DNA of 62,153 bases from Companilactobacillus nodensis DSM 19682 = JCM 14932 = NBRC 107160 (GTDB taxonomy: Bacteria > Bacillota > Bacilli > Lactobacillales > Lactobacillaceae): the NCBI RefSeq assembly GCF_000615905.1, contig NZ_BAMN01000011.1:1-62153 (forward strand), read 5' to 3'. Below the pieces are notes generated by a model. The model was not told the origin of the DNA and searched no databases. It saw only the letters and a list, made by a program, of their open reading frames with translations. This document shows, piece after piece, positions 1-8,714 of the stretch. Position numbers and translations under genes: made by a program. Position 1 is the stretch's first letter. The number at the start of each line of letters is the position of its first letter.

Positions 1-140
1 TATAAATCAGTATACTTTTCGAATGACTTCCCTAAAGTAACTTGTAGCTCGTCGCCTGTGTCGCCTTGTCTAATTTTCAAAGGTAACTCATAAATAGGCA
101 CTGTTTTGTCTGTATCTAGAATAATTTTTGGTAAACTCAT
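1..140 (-). CDS. Phage baseplate upper protein (BppU-like), N-terminus only
   Basis: Partial gene cut by the window edge. It starts with ATG at 140 and 46 codons are visible, opening with MSLPKIILDTDKT and then LKIRQGDTGDEL. The pattern of a short beta-strand followed by RQGDTG is typical of the N-terminal domain of BppU-type baseplate or receptor-binding proteins, which attaches the adsorption apparatus to the tail tip. The position directly downstream of the tail endopeptidase gene fits. The C-terminal, host-specific part is not visible, so receptor type cannot be judged. Confidence 0.55.
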   Translation of the reverse strand, partial: MSLPKIILDTDKTVPIYELPLKIRQGDTGDELQVTLGKSFEKYTDL

Positions 141-404
141 TTAATCACCATCCAATATATTTTCAATTATTCTTCTATCAAAATTGTAAGGTCTATGTAA
201 TTGACCATCAAAATATGTGTAGTAACTATGAAGCTGTTCAAATAGGGGATATTCAGTTTCAATCAAATGAACATAAATATAGCCTTGGTCAATCAATAAT
301 TGGTCGGGCTTAAAATCGTCGAATTGCTTAACCACTCCATCATCTGTTTTTAAGTAATCTGTGACTGCTCCCAAATCATTTGTTTTTATGTAAATCATCG
401 CCAT
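141..404 (-). CDS. Small phage tail-region protein, unknown function (87 aa)
   Basis: An 87-residue acidic, aromatic-rich protein starting MAMIYIKTNDLGAV. Its stop (141-143) directly abuts the start of the baseplate gene (138-140). Its start overlaps the end of the 45-residue coiled-coil gene in another frame, so the three look translationally coupled. No membrane segment or known motif is visible. Small proteins at this place in siphovirus tails are often accessory baseplate or XkdW/XkdX-like proteins, but I do not recognise this one. Confidence 0.6.
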   Translation of the reverse strand: MAMIYIKTNDLGAVTDYLKTDDGVVKQFDDFKPDQLLIDQGYIYVHLIETEYPLFEQLHSYYTYFDGQLHRPYNFDRRIIENILDGD

Positions 405-513
405 TCAACTTCGCCTCTAATTCTTCATTTTCAATAGTCAGTATTGAATTTTTAACTTCTAAATCTGCAATTTTTGAAGATAAATCTTTAATTACTTTTC
501 CAGCTTCTGCCAT
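376..513 (-). CDS. Very small coiled-coil phage protein (45 aa)
   Basis: ATG at 511-513 follows a strong ribosome binding site (AGGAGG, spacing 5). The 45 residues run MAEAGKVIKDLSSKIADL and on to an ENEELEAKL stretch; heptad-like leucine/isoleucine spacing over most of the length predicts a coiled coil. It overlaps the next gene by 29 bases. Short coiled-coil proteins after the tail endopeptidase are common in Lactobacillales phages, but the role is unknown. The strong binding site and tight packing are the main evidence that it is real. Confidence 0.6.
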   Translation of the reverse strand: MAEAGKVIKDLSSKIADLEVKNSILTIENEELEAKLNGDDLHKNK

Positions 514-522
514 TTGGTCCTC

Positions 523-2214
523 CTAAATTGCTTTGGTTACTACCCTTACCGAATTACTAAAATTGTTATATGGTCCAATATAAAGCTTTCCTGAACCATC
601 ACCCCATAAATTAGCACCACCAATGTCTGCGTATTGTGAGACATCCATACGCTTTAAACCGTCAATTTGATTTACAGTCATATTTGGAGTTGAAATACCA
701 TATCTAGTAACTGATGTTCTGGTTGATCCAGAACCAAGTGATATATCTGTATCACCACTGATAGTTACACCGCTAATTTCTCCACCACGGATGTGAACCC
801 CTGTAATTGATTGACCAACAAATTTATCGGCATATACGTTTCCACGATTGTCAATTGCTACCGTACCTTTTCCATCATAATAGATACCTTTAGAGTTCCA
901 ACGCATTCCATAGTTACCACCGTTTTTACTAGCAACAATATCTGTTGGGTTTTCTCTATCGGGAAGGAATCTTATTACATCACGACCACTTCCATTGATA
1001 TAACTTAACATGTCATCTCTAGTATTACTGACCTTTTTCTTTAACTCATCCATTAACTGCTGTTTATCTTTATCGCTGGCTTTCAAATCAGAAACATCTT
1101 TAGATACTTCAGTGACATTCTTATCAACAGTATCAATATGTTCATTTTGATTGCTTTGATAATCAGATGTCGTTGTTGGCTTATCTCCAATCGATACGGT
1201 CTTGTATCTGTGAAGTAATCCATCCCATACCGTTTTGATTACCCTAGCAGTGGTATCAATGTTTAAATTAGCGAAGTAAACAGTGACTTCATCACCCATT
1301 TTTAGTTCATCAACGAAACCTAAATCATCTTTGATATCAGCAATTTCAAACGTCAAATAAACTTTAGGAATGCCAACCCTATTATCAGATATATATCGAT
1401 TAGTTCTGGAACGTAACTGATCAATAGTTTCAATCTTGTCCTGGGAAAAATCCTTGGTTAAAACTCTTAATTTCTCAAAAGTGCTGTTAGCTTTGATAAT
1501 TCGTTCAGGTAGATAGACTATTTTTTCATCACTATCAGAACCCGTTTTAGAAAATGGTTTAATTGCTGAATAGGTTTCTGAAATGTTTTCTTCCTGACGA
1601 GCCTGAATTAAATCTTTACCATATTGAATAACTTTCCCGGTTTTAGTCCCAATAGTTCGCTCGTAGTGAATCGTATAGTTATCAAATAAATACTCACCTT
1701 TAAATATCTGTAATAATGAGCCTTTGGCACCACCAAGGGCTTTTTTTGCGTTAGTGATAGCTGTCATCGACCAATCAATATTAGTGGATGTCGTAATATT
1801 AGATTTCATTACTAATGATGGCTCGGGCTGTTCCAAGTTTCTTTTGAGCAAATTAAAAGCAGTAACCGGAGTTACTGCCGAGGCATTAATATTCTGCTTT
1901 AATGTATTGTAGCTTAAATCATTCAAGATATGCGTAGCTGTCACTTCAATCTTGTTATCAAGTGACTTTTTCACATCATCAATTCTAAAACGTTGCTTTA
2001 AATAATTTTCACCAACATCTGCAACAATAATCCGACCCTTTTTTAACTCATTAGCTATATCACCAGTTGCCAAATAATCTAACTTTAGTTCTGGCAACTC
2101 GTTAAATTCATTAGTAACTTCCACATTCAAACAATCGGTTAAAACGCCAATTCCTTGCGTTGTAAAGTCTGATTCAGAACTTTCAAATAATACTGGATAT
2201 TTAAGATAACTCAT
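523..2214 (-). CDS. Phage tail endopeptidase-type minor structural protein (Tal N-terminal domain)
   Basis: A 563-residue protein of the prophage endopeptidase tail / minor structural protein family, which forms the tail-tip hub below Dit. The first ~370 residues contain the family-like baseplate-hub part (MSYLKYPVLFESSESDFTT, later FRIDDVKKSLDNKIEVTATH). A predicted coiled coil follows (about 370-410), then a beta-rich, glycine-rich C-terminus with repeats such as GISTPNMTVNQIDG. No lytic domain is obvious. I chose ATG 2212-2214: it overlaps the Dit stop (ATGA) and has GGAGG seven bases upstream. A longer frame from 2229 would put that binding site inside the coding region. Confidence 0.8.
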   Translation of the reverse strand: MSYLKYPVLFESSESDFTTQGIGVLTDCLNVEVTNEFNELPELKLDYLATGDIANELKKGRIIVADVGENYLKQRFRIDDVKKSLDNKIEVTATHILNDLSYNTLKQNINASAVTPVTAFNLLKRNLEQPEPSLVMKSNITTSTNIDWSMTAITNAKKALGGAKGSLLQIFKGEYLFDNYTIHYERTIGTKTGKVIQYGKDLIQARQEENISETYSAIKPFSKTGSDSDEKIVYLPERIIKANSTFEKLRVLTKDFSQDKIETIDQLRSRTNRYISDNRVGIPKVYLTFEIADIKDDLGFVDELKMGDEVTVYFANLNIDTTARVIKTVWDGLLHRYKTVSIGDKPTTTSDYQSNQNEHIDTVDKNVTEVSKDVSDLKASDKDKQQLMDELKKKVSNTRDDMLSYINGSGRDVIRFLPDRENPTDIVASKNGGNYGMRWNSKGIYYDGKGTVAIDNRGNVYADKFVGQSITGVHIRGGEISGVTISGDTDISLGSGSTRTSVTRYGISTPNMTVNQIDGLKRMDVSQYADIGGANLWGDGSGKLYIGPYNNFSNSVRVVTKAI

Positions 2215-2963
2215 ATTAGTGCCCTCCAATTCATCAGTATCGAAACTTCAGCTGATTCATTATCCCAACTAATCGTATTCTTCCCATAATTCAAAACCGG
2301 ATAAGAATAGTTAGGAAAAACAGCTACATTGTTTTTTAGTTTTGAATCGTCATAAACTCGGTGCTTTGTTGAATCAATATACGTCAACCCACCAAGTTCG
2401 GTAATCTTATAAGTTACACCGTTCAAAGTTAAATCAAACGATCCAGTTCCTTCTACTTTGATTATTGGATAGCTAGAAAGTGGTTCAGGATTCAAAATCA
2501 TATCTCCAGATACAATTGTTTGATAATTTTGGGAATCAACTCTAAATTTTGTCGGTCCAATATCAAATTCAATTGTTAATGTGGCACGTTCCGGGCTTTG
2601 ATAAGAAAGCATAGGTGTTTTGGATAAACGCGCAAGATAGTAATAATTTTCATCTAAATTATCAATTAATTTTGAATAACCACTATAATTCTCACTGACT
2701 TCAAGCCAGTAAACTAAATCACGCTTTAATTCGGATAAATCCTTATAAAACGACTGATTAAACCATCTAATATCAACGAAACATTCATATTTTAAAGTTC
2801 CATTTTTATACCTATTATTAGGATTAACAATATCCAAATTTCTTCCGGGGATTGAAGTATAACTAACATCTGTTCCACCTGGTTCAACTTCAAAATTATT
2901 CTGGATCAATAAATTAAAATCTTTTGAAGTTCTACCGTTAAAAGTAAAATATCTATCAATCAA
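2211..2963 (-). CDS. Distal tail protein Dit
   Basis: About 250 residues beginning (L)IDRYFTFNGRTSKDFNLLI, the usual opening of siphovirus distal tail (Dit) proteins, which form the hexameric ring between tail tube and tip. The phage order tape measure - Dit - Tal supports this. Upstream ATGs (2987-3008) lie inside the tape measure gene and have no binding site. TTG at 2961-2963 has AGGTGAT seven bases away (AGG to start) and lies just past the tape measure stop, so I take TTG as the start. The downstream gene overlaps by ATGA, implying coupled translation. Confidence 0.8.
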   Translation of the reverse strand: MIDRYFTFNGRTSKDFNLLIQNNFEVEPGGTDVSYTSIPGRNLDIVNPNNRYKNGTLKYECFVDIRWFNQSFYKDLSELKRDLVYWLEVSENYSGYSKLIDNLDENYYYLARLSKTPMLSYQSPERATLTIEFDIGPTKFRVDSQNYQTIVSGDMILNPEPLSSYPIIKVEGTGSFDLTLNGVTYKITELGGLTYIDSTKHRVYDDSKLKNNVAVFPNYSYPVLNYGKNTISWDNESAEVSILMNWRALI

Positions 2964-2967
2964 ATTA

Positions 2968-5161
2968 TCACCTACCAATCTTTCCATCATTTTTACGCCA
3001 AGTATCACTTAAATTTCTATCAATATTAGGTGTTAACTCACCAGCCAAAACATTGTTGTCCAAAACAACTTGATAATTTTGATTTTTATCATTCAAACCA
3101 TTTAAAAGTGACATCATGTCATTCAATTGACTAACAATAGTAGATTCATTCTTAGCGTTAATATCATCAAACTTAACATTTGAAACCTTGCTGATTTGAC
3201 CAGGATTAACACCAATATCATTAATGGAACTGTTCACTTCATCATTGATAAAGCCGGACATTGAATTAACGTTTGATTTAACATCTTTGAATGCTTCAGA
3301 CAGTCCGTTATTCAAACCACCCATGATAGCCTGACCAGCTGGAATTAGTAACTTTTTATCATAACTAATTGGACCCTTATGTTTCTTAATCCACGTACCA
3401 ATGCCAGAGACGAAATTTTTAACATTTCCCCAAACTGAACGTAGTCCACCAAGAAAGCTTTTCATTATTGCATGACCGTTAGAATGTAAATCTACTTTAG
3501 CTCCATCTTTAACAGCGTTAGCATTTTTCTTACCTGCTCCTTGCGATTTTCCTAATCCTTTAAGTAAACCATCAACGAACCAACCTATCAATTTATTACC
3601 TGAACGAAGAATTGTTCCCATCGCAGTACCAATCGAAGTAACAAATGCATGAATTATTTTAGTAGCGGCAGTTGCCATTTCTTTTTGATTATCAATTATT
3701 GCTTGTGCAAATTTTGTTATTAAATTCAATGCTGCTTTAACAATTTTCCCCAAATTATCAGCAATACCACCAATAAAAGCCACAATGACATTCACTGCTG
3801 CAGTTATAATTTTTCCTAAATTCTGGGCAATACCGTTAAATAAGTTAACGATAAATTCGACACCTTTAGCTAGAATCTTTGGTAAACCTTTGTTAAGCCC
3901 ACCAATGAATTTAACCATAATATCAATCGACACAGCTATGATCTTAGAAATATTATCATTAATACCATTTAATAACGACATGATCATATTCATACCAGTG
4001 TCAATTAATTGTGGCATTAAAGTATTAATAGCGGTTAAAATTCCACTACCCAACGTTACAAACGCTTGAACAATTAAAGGGGCGTTAGTAATGACTGAAG
4101 TTAGAAAACTTGTCATCATAGCACTTAATCCCAAGCCCAAATTAGTAAACATCGGAAGTAACTGACTTGATACAGTCGTTAATTGAACAAACGATAAATT
4201 CAACAATGCAAAGCTCGATACCAATGCTGCAATTCCAGCAGAGGCTATACCGATACCAATACCAGCCGAAAGAACCGCATTACCGAACGCAGTCATCCCT
4301 GAAGCACCAGCAGTTAAAGCGGGTGCCGCTAAAGCAAACACTGCAACCAATCCGCCAAGAACAATTCCAAATGTAGCCATTGCAGTTATTCCTGCTGTAC
4401 CAGTACTAGCTAAAGCAGTGATACCAAAAGCAAGTGCAGACATACCTAATGTAGCGGCACCAATACCAACACCAATTTTTAAAATAGCTGTGGCAAATGA
4501 CGAAAAACTACTTGCAACAGTTTTAACGATTCCACCTAATCCACTGAAGATTCCAGTGATTGGTTTTAGTACTGAACCAAACCCTGAAAAAATCCCACCT
4601 AGTGGTTTAACCACAAAACTTAATTTACTAAAGACACCACCAAGTAATTTCAAGCCTGCAGGTACTGTAAAAGCTCCCAATACCGCTAAAGCAGGTTTTA
4701 AATAACTAGCAAAATCAATTGAGCCACTGAATGCACTTTTAAACATGTTACTGACTCCAGATTTGACTAATGGAATCGCAGCATCAATAAAAGTAACCAA
4801 TGCTCCAGGCAATGCTTTAAGAATATTACCAACCATTGGAATAAAGTTATTGAATAAGAAGTTAGATGTAGTTTGAGCCAATGCTTTTAAGGATGGTTCA
4901 ATATCACGTCCTAACGCAATATTCCCAAGAACATTTTGGGCTGCAGCTTTCATTGAATCAAATGATCCACTAAAAGTAGAAGCAGCTTCTTTAGCAGTTG
5001 TTCCAGTAATATCAAGATTTTCTTGGATAGCGTGAATAGCATTGTAAACATCAGACAAATTATTAATATCGTATTTAACACCGGTTAGCTTTGTGGCATC
5101 TTTTAACAGTCTTTGCATTTCTGATTTAGTACCACCGTAACCTAGCTTTAAATTATCTAAC
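2968..5161 (-). CDS. Tape measure protein, exon 2 (interrupted by group I intron)
   Basis: The second part (731 codons including stop) of the tail tape measure protein, which sets tail length. It resumes as (M)LDNLKLGYGGTKSEMQRLL, the conserved continuation of exon 1. Long hydrophobic helical stretches (about 190-480 of this part) alternate with Gly/Ala-rich repeats of the IIAFIGGIADNLGKI type, ending in a polar tail. With exon 1 it gives exactly 901 codons (900 residues); at roughly 1.5 Angstrom per residue that predicts a tail near 135 nm. Automated callers would wrongly start it at the internal ATG at 5118. The Dit gene begins inside the end region. Confidence 0.85.
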
Positions 5162-6058
5162 CATTTATACCCCCGTTTTCACGGTATTTAAAAAGGCTTA
5201 CGATTTTTTTCGTAAACCTGAAGGGATTAGACTATATCTTCAACTTTTTCAAAAAGCCAACCTTTTTTATCATGTGCATTTGGATTCGTACTCTGTTTAG
5301 AGGAATGTCTTTGATAACGTTTGTTATAAACAACTTCACTATCAGAAGTTCCAAAATATTTAGCACAAGCTTGCCTTGATTCAAAAATGATTCTTCGACC
5401 ATCGAGATGTGTAGCCTTGACTTTTCGTCGTTTATGAATGCTTCTTTGTTTGTGTCCAAACGCCAATCTGTTTTCAGAAGGTGTAACCCATCTCAAATTA
5501 GAAACATCATTATTAGAGCGATTGCCATCAATATGATCTACCCATGATTGTTCTTCATTTTTAGGCTTATCAAGAAAGGCTTTAGCCACAAGTCTATGAA
5601 CATGCTTGGCAACAACAATCCGTACATATCCATTGTTTTTCCCTAATACCATAATCTGACCTGTATCGTCTTTCATGACTCTACCTTTATCACTTATAGA
5701 ATATCCTGGTAAATCATCTATTTCTTTCCACATCTCCATAGCTTTTATCATTCCTCTCAAAAGTTGGTGTGCGCTTCCCATATCGTACTAATAGATATGG
5801 TACTGAGTAACAAACTCATAGTCGTTTGACTTTCTTTATATTATCAGTATAACAAATTATTATCTATCAGTCTATTAAATTTGGATAATATAAAACTTAG
5901 CACAGGATTATCATGACGAAAAGCTATAATCGTTTTAGACTTCCCCTGTTAGCAGAATTATTTCAATAGCCATTTACTACTATATTTTAATTCCACACCC
6001 ATAGTTAGGTTCACACACGTTCATCTACATAGTCACCTATGCAGCGGACACTTTTTCT
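5162..6058 (-). ncRNA. Group I intron in the tape measure gene, with an internal HNH endonuclease ORF
   Basis: An 897-nt insertion separates two halves of one conserved protein. On the minus strand, core elements appear in order: P-like AACAGGGGAAGTC, Q-like AATCCTGTGCTAAG (P4 pairing ACAGG/CCTGT), R-like CAAACGACTATGAG and S-like GAAGATATAGTCTAA (P7 pairing GACTAT/ATAGTC). Near the 3' end are a hairpin GGTTTACGA/TCGTAAGCC and a GAAA-capped CCGT/ACGG hairpin (P9 region). The chosen junction leaves a 5' exon ending in U and an intron ending in G, as group I introns require, and restores the reading YTMLDNLKLGY. The exact splice site is inferred. An alternative two codons away also satisfies U/G but would read NYKWLDN, which fits the protein family less well. 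Confidence 0.88.
5227..5739 (-). CDS. Intron-encoded NUMOD4/HNH homing endonuclease
   Basis: A 170-residue protein if it starts at MEMWKEIDDLPGYSISD (a 184-residue frame from 5781 is also open). NUMOD4 is at the N-terminus (W-KEI..L.GY.IS..GRV); the HNH core is around residues 45-95 (VHRLVAKAFL, then WVDHIDGNRSNNDVSNLRWVT). A NUMOD1-like DNA-binding tail includes FESRQACAKYF. It should cut intronless tape measure alleles and so spread the intron. The ORF lies between the P8-like hairpin and the 3' strand of P7; its last codons (VEDIV, stop) themselves form the S/P7 element, so coding and ribozyme sequence overlap. Confidence 0.85.
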   Translation of the reverse strand: MEMWKEIDDLPGYSISDKGRVMKDDTGQIMVLGKNNGYVRIVVAKHVHRLVAKAFLDKPKNEEQSWVDHIDGNRSNNDVSNLRWVTPSENRLAFGHKQRSIHKRRKVKATHLDGRRIIFESRQACAKYFGTSDSEVVYNKRYQRHSSKQSTNPNAHDKKGWLFEKVEDIV

Positions 6059-6567
6059 ATCGTGTAATTTTGCTTGGCAAAACCTTGATAAGCATTTTGG
6101 ATATCTCCCATATTGCTACCAAACTTATTAGCATTATCAGACATGTCAATCATTGCCATGTTGGCAACCTTAGCTGCTTTACCAGTATTACCACCTAGTG
6201 ACTGCAACAAACTAGCTGAGAAACTAGTTACGTTTTCCATATAGTCATTAGCAGACATACCGGCCGTTCTATACGCCTGACTAGCATACTGCTTAACCTT
6301 GCCGGCAGACTTTTTAAAAATTGTCTCAACACCACCTAAGGACTGTTGAAGCTTAGCTCCTTCAGTGATTGATGCCCCAATGGCTTTACCGATTCCAGCA
6401 GTTACAATTGCCGCTTTAACGACTGAAATTAATTTACTACTCAATGATTCACCAGCACTTGAACCCGCCGAAGCAGCTTCAGGATCTAATTGGCCTTTGA
6501 TTGAGCCTCCAATCCCTTTAGCAGATGGAATAATTTGAACATACGCTTTACCTAATTCTGTTGCCAT
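6059..6567 (-). CDS. Tape measure protein, exon 1
   Basis: The first 169 codons plus two bases of the tape measure protein. Start ATG at 6565-6567 follows AAAGGAGG. Typical opening: MATELGKAYVQIIPSAKGIG, then a hydrophobic helix and a phage tail tape measure motif with DYMENVTSFSASLLQSLGG and NAYQGFAKQNYT. Reading past the intron boundary adds unrelated residues (IEKVSAA) and a stop at 6037, which is how an uncorrected annotation would end it. It overlaps the stop of the DUF5361-like chaperone gene by one base. Confidence 0.85.
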
Positions 6568-6935
6568 TAATTATGTCCTCCTTTCTTCAAAAGCCGGTTT
6601 CTTTCCTTTTCAAAATCCTCACCTGAATTAAATACGATTTCTTTCTTTTCTTTAGGTTCTTCAAATAGTGATGACCAAAGAACTGGCTTATTTCGACCTT
6701 TTTGGGCATCCTTGGTTTTAGACCAAAGAAGTAACTTCAAATTGTCTGCAACAGACATCAAAAGTATCTGATTTAAATCAAATTTCTGATTTCTCATCTT
6801 CATTTTGATTCTCGAATCATCTTTCAAACCTAAAGAAAAAGCAGCTACCTTGGTTAAAGGTAACTGTTTTAAGTCGTATATTTGATATGTTTCTGCTAAG
6901 TCACACATAAGTGCATCCTTATCAATTTTTATCAT
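6567..6935 (-). CDS. Tail assembly chaperone, downstream frame (gpT-like, DUF5361-type)
   Basis: A 122-residue ORF (MIKIDKDALMCDLAETYQIY) resembling DUF5361/Gp15-like proteins encoded just before tape measure genes. The frame is open upstream of this ATG back to the slippery A7 run at 6953-6959, so the main product is probably a -1 frameshift fusion with the upstream chaperone (214 residues, 6567..7210). Such gpG/gpGT pairs coat the tape measure during tail assembly. The Lys/Glu-rich C-terminus fits this. No strong independent binding site precedes the ATG, favouring frameshift expression. Confidence 0.75.
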   Translation of the reverse strand: MIKIDKDALMCDLAETYQIYDLKQLPLTKVAAFSLGLKDDSRIKMKMRNQKFDLNQILLMSVADNLKLLLWSKTKDAQKGRNKPVLWSSLFEEPKEKKEIVFNSGEDFEKERNRLLKKGGHN

Positions 6936-6946
6936 GTAGGCAAGGA

Positions 6947-7210
6947 TTAAGATTTTTTTGCTTGGCTTTGAGATTCAAAAATTTCTTGAATTTCAGCAGT
7001 CATTTTTTCCATTGAAATCAAGCCTTCTTTATCGGCAAGATGTTTCTTTAATTTTTCAGTTTGTTCTTTACCAAACAATAATTTCAAAACTTTTGGCATT
7101 ACCAAAGGGTTATCTTCCACATCACTAATTGCTTCCAATAACTCATAATTATCCAAACGCTTTTCAGGAATAATATAGTTAAATCCTGATTTAGTTTTAC
7201 CCTTGATCAT
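6947..7210 (-). CDS. Tail assembly chaperone, upstream frame (gpG-like)
   Basis: An 87-residue protein starting MIKGKTKSGFNYIIPEKRLDN, with the acidic middle DVEDNPLVMPKVLKLLFG typical of the short gpG-type chaperones of Firmicutes siphoviruses. It ends in ...QSQAKKS with the last lysines encoded by an A7 run. At that run the ribosome can slip to -1 and continue into the next ORF. It lies between the major tail protein and the tape measure, the invariant place for this pair. Confidence 0.8.
   Translation of the reverse strand: MIKGKTKSGFNYIIPEKRLDNYELLEAISDVEDNPLVMPKVLKLLFGKEQTEKLKKHLADKEGLISMEKMTAEIQEIFESQSQAKKS
6953..6959 (-). promoter_or_regulatory. Programmed -1 ribosomal frameshift site (A AAA AAA)
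   Basis: Seven consecutive A residues on the coding strand, phased GC(A AAA AAA) TCT TAA in the zero frame, one codon before the upstream stop. After a -1 slip the reading continues ATC TTA ATC CTT GCC TAC ATG through the whole downstream ORF. Heptamers of the X XXY YYZ type at the end of gpG-like genes are the established frameshift signal of long-tailed phages. Confidence 0.78.
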
Positions 7211-7215
7211 ATTGA

Positions 7216-7794
7216 TTATTCTCCTTTGGCTTCACCTGATGCAGTAGGTTTATTAATATATTCGTAATGATTTGCACCTGTTTTATCTGGTGAAGCAGTA
7301 AAAGTTGTTTCAAATCCAACAGCATCCTCATCTGTATAACTGATATCACCAATCTCTGAAATAGTACCGTTAGGAATAACAATACGCTTGAAAATTCCAC
7401 CTTTAAGAACCATATCAAATACTAAGATATGTGGTTCATATTCATCGGAATTGGCTACAATTTTAATTCCTGATTCCATATCTCCAGTGACATTCTTTTC
7501 ACCATAAACTTCTTTAAGAACATCAATATTCATAGACTCGATTAACGTGTATTGGAATGTATCTTCCTTACCTTTTTGAACAACGGATACTGTATCACCG
7601 CCCCAAGCCTTGATTGAATCTGAATCAGGGCTATTTGTATTAGTTAAACCATCTTCTGAAATATATCCAAGTGCTTTATAAGAAGCATCCAACTTAGTAA
7701 TTGAATCGGTAGGCAAAACAGTTCCAAGTGGTGCTGAATAAGCGGCACCACCGATTTTTGGTTTAGCAACTGAAACATTTTGAGTATCTGACAT
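7216..7794 (-). CDS. Major tail protein (tail tube)
   Basis: A 192-residue protein, MSDTQNVSVAKPKIGGAAYSA, with the beta-rich pattern and conserved YKALGYISEDGL, AWGGDTVSVVQ and TFTASPDKTGANHYEY elements of siphovirus tail tube proteins in Lactobacillales. The tube polymerises as stacked hexamers around the tape measure. It lies between the tail terminator/connector genes and the tail chaperones and has a clear AGGAGG-type binding site. Confidence 0.85.
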   Translation of the reverse strand: MSDTQNVSVAKPKIGGAAYSAPLGTVLPTDSITKLDASYKALGYISEDGLTNTNSPDSDSIKAWGGDTVSVVQKGKEDTFQYTLIESMNIDVLKEVYGEKNVTGDMESGIKIVANSDEYEPHILVFDMVLKGGIFKRIVIPNGTISEIGDISYTDEDAVGFETTFTASPDKTGANHYEYINKPTASGEAKGE

Positions 7795-7805
7795 TTTTTA
7801 TCCTC

Positions 7806-8138
7806 CTAATATTTAAAATCGTAAACTGCTTGATAGCGATATTCTTTCGTTTCTGGATCAGTAAAGTTATAGTCTGAATTCAATTTAGCTTTACTGATAT
7901 CTGTAAAATAAATCATTTCATTTAAACAGGCTTTTACTTTTACATTTAGTTTTGCAGCTTCGAATAATGAAGGTGCATAACTTTGAAACGCAAACGTCCC
8001 ACTATTAATATGATTACTTTCAGCCCCACCAGTTTTTTCAAATAGAACATATGTCTCTGGTGGATTTTCTGGACGCTCTAAAAAAGACGGCACATTTAAG
8101 TGACTGTCTAAGTAATCTTTAATCGTTTTCTCAATCAT
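7806..8138 (-). CDS. Tail terminator / tail completion protein
   Basis: A 110-residue protein starting MIEKTIKDYLDSHLNVPSF, with the central YVLFEKTGG and FAFQSYAPSLFEAAKL typical of small alpha/beta tail terminator (Tr) proteins that cap the tail tube and join it to the head. The order connector - gp10-like - terminator - major tail protein matches the standard layout. Its start overlaps the preceding stop by one base. Confidence 0.7.
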   Translation of the reverse strand: MIEKTIKDYLDSHLNVPSFLERPENPPETYVLFEKTGGAESNHINSGTFAFQSYAPSLFEAAKLNVKVKACLNEMIYFTDISKAKLNSDYNFTDPETKEYRYQAVYDFKY

Positions 8139-8374
8139 TAATGCACCGCCTTTAATAATGTATTGTTTTTTAAGTTGTCACGTCTAGCTTTATAACTATC
8201 CGCGTAAACACTAGCATTTACACGACTTTTACCAACATAAGTATCTTGAGCATACCCATCACCTGCTGATTTTCTAATCTCACTAGCATGCTCTTCTACA
8301 ATACTTTGCATTGATGCAGATTTAAGTAATTCACCAACACCACCATGATTAAGTACAAATTTATTTTTAGCCAT
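8138..8374 (-). CDS. HK97 gp10-like head-tail connector protein (short)
   Basis: A 78-residue protein, MAKNKFVLNHGGVGELLKSA, with EEHASEIRKSAGDGY, the signature of gp10-like neck or minor capsid proteins. It is shorter than the ~110-150 residues usual for HK97 gp10 but comparable to short forms in Lactobacillus phages. It overlaps the upstream connector by eight bases. Confidence 0.65.
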   Translation of the reverse strand: MAKNKFVLNHGGVGELLKSASMQSIVEEHASEIRKSAGDGYAQDTYVGKSRVNASVYADSYKARRDNLKNNTLLKAVH

Positions 8375-8705
8375 AATATTCCACTGTCACTTTCTTGTTC
8401 CAGTCAAGCGGAATCATATCTTCAATTCCTTCAAGTGGAACTCCAACTGTCCGCCATTTCTTTCCAAAGAATTGAACTTCTTTATTGGTCCAATCATGAT
8501 CATCGCCTTTAGGAATTGCCAAATCATAAACAATCTTTTTACCAGTCAAGTTTAATTGATTAGCAACATCATCAGTTGACGTTGGCGCAACTAAAACATT
8601 TTCAACCTCAATTGATTCAGTTTTATAAATTGGTTCACCAAATGGATCAGCGCCACTCTTTACTTTATCAATCAAAGTTACCGTTATTCCGTGGATTCGT
8701 GTCAT
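8367..8705 (-). CDS. Head-tail stopper/adaptor protein
   Basis: A 112-residue protein: MTRIHGITVTLIDKVKSGADPFG..., ending in a VPLEGIEDMIPLDWNKKVTVEYYG segment. The small beta-barrel-like pattern and the position between the gp6-like adaptor and gp10-like protein identify it as the phage head-closure/stopper class (putative minor capsid proteins in lactobacillus phages). Translation is coupled to the next gene by overlap. Confidence 0.65.
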   Translation of the reverse strand: MTRIHGITVTLIDKVKSGADPFGEPIYKTESIEVENVLVAPTSTDDVANQLNLTGKKIVYDLAIPKGDDHDWTNKEVQFFGKKWRTVGVPLEGIEDMIPLDWNKKVTVEYYG

Positions 8706-8714
8706 AAGGTTCCA

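Noticed and set aside
2211-3008. Dit start at ATG 3008, 2990 or 2987
   Set aside because: These have no Shine-Dalgarno sequence and lie within the tape measure gene; TTG 2963 has AGGTGAT at proper spacing and gives the family's usual N-terminus.
5232-5459. 75-aa ORF overlapping the HNH endonuclease in another frame
   Set aside because: It is a shadow frame without a binding site; the HNH frame carries the family motifs.
5118-6037. Two separate tail genes (a 176-aa and a 716-aa protein) rather than one intron-split gene
   Set aside because: Both halves continue each other in the tape measure family, the joined frame is exact, and a group I core lies between them.
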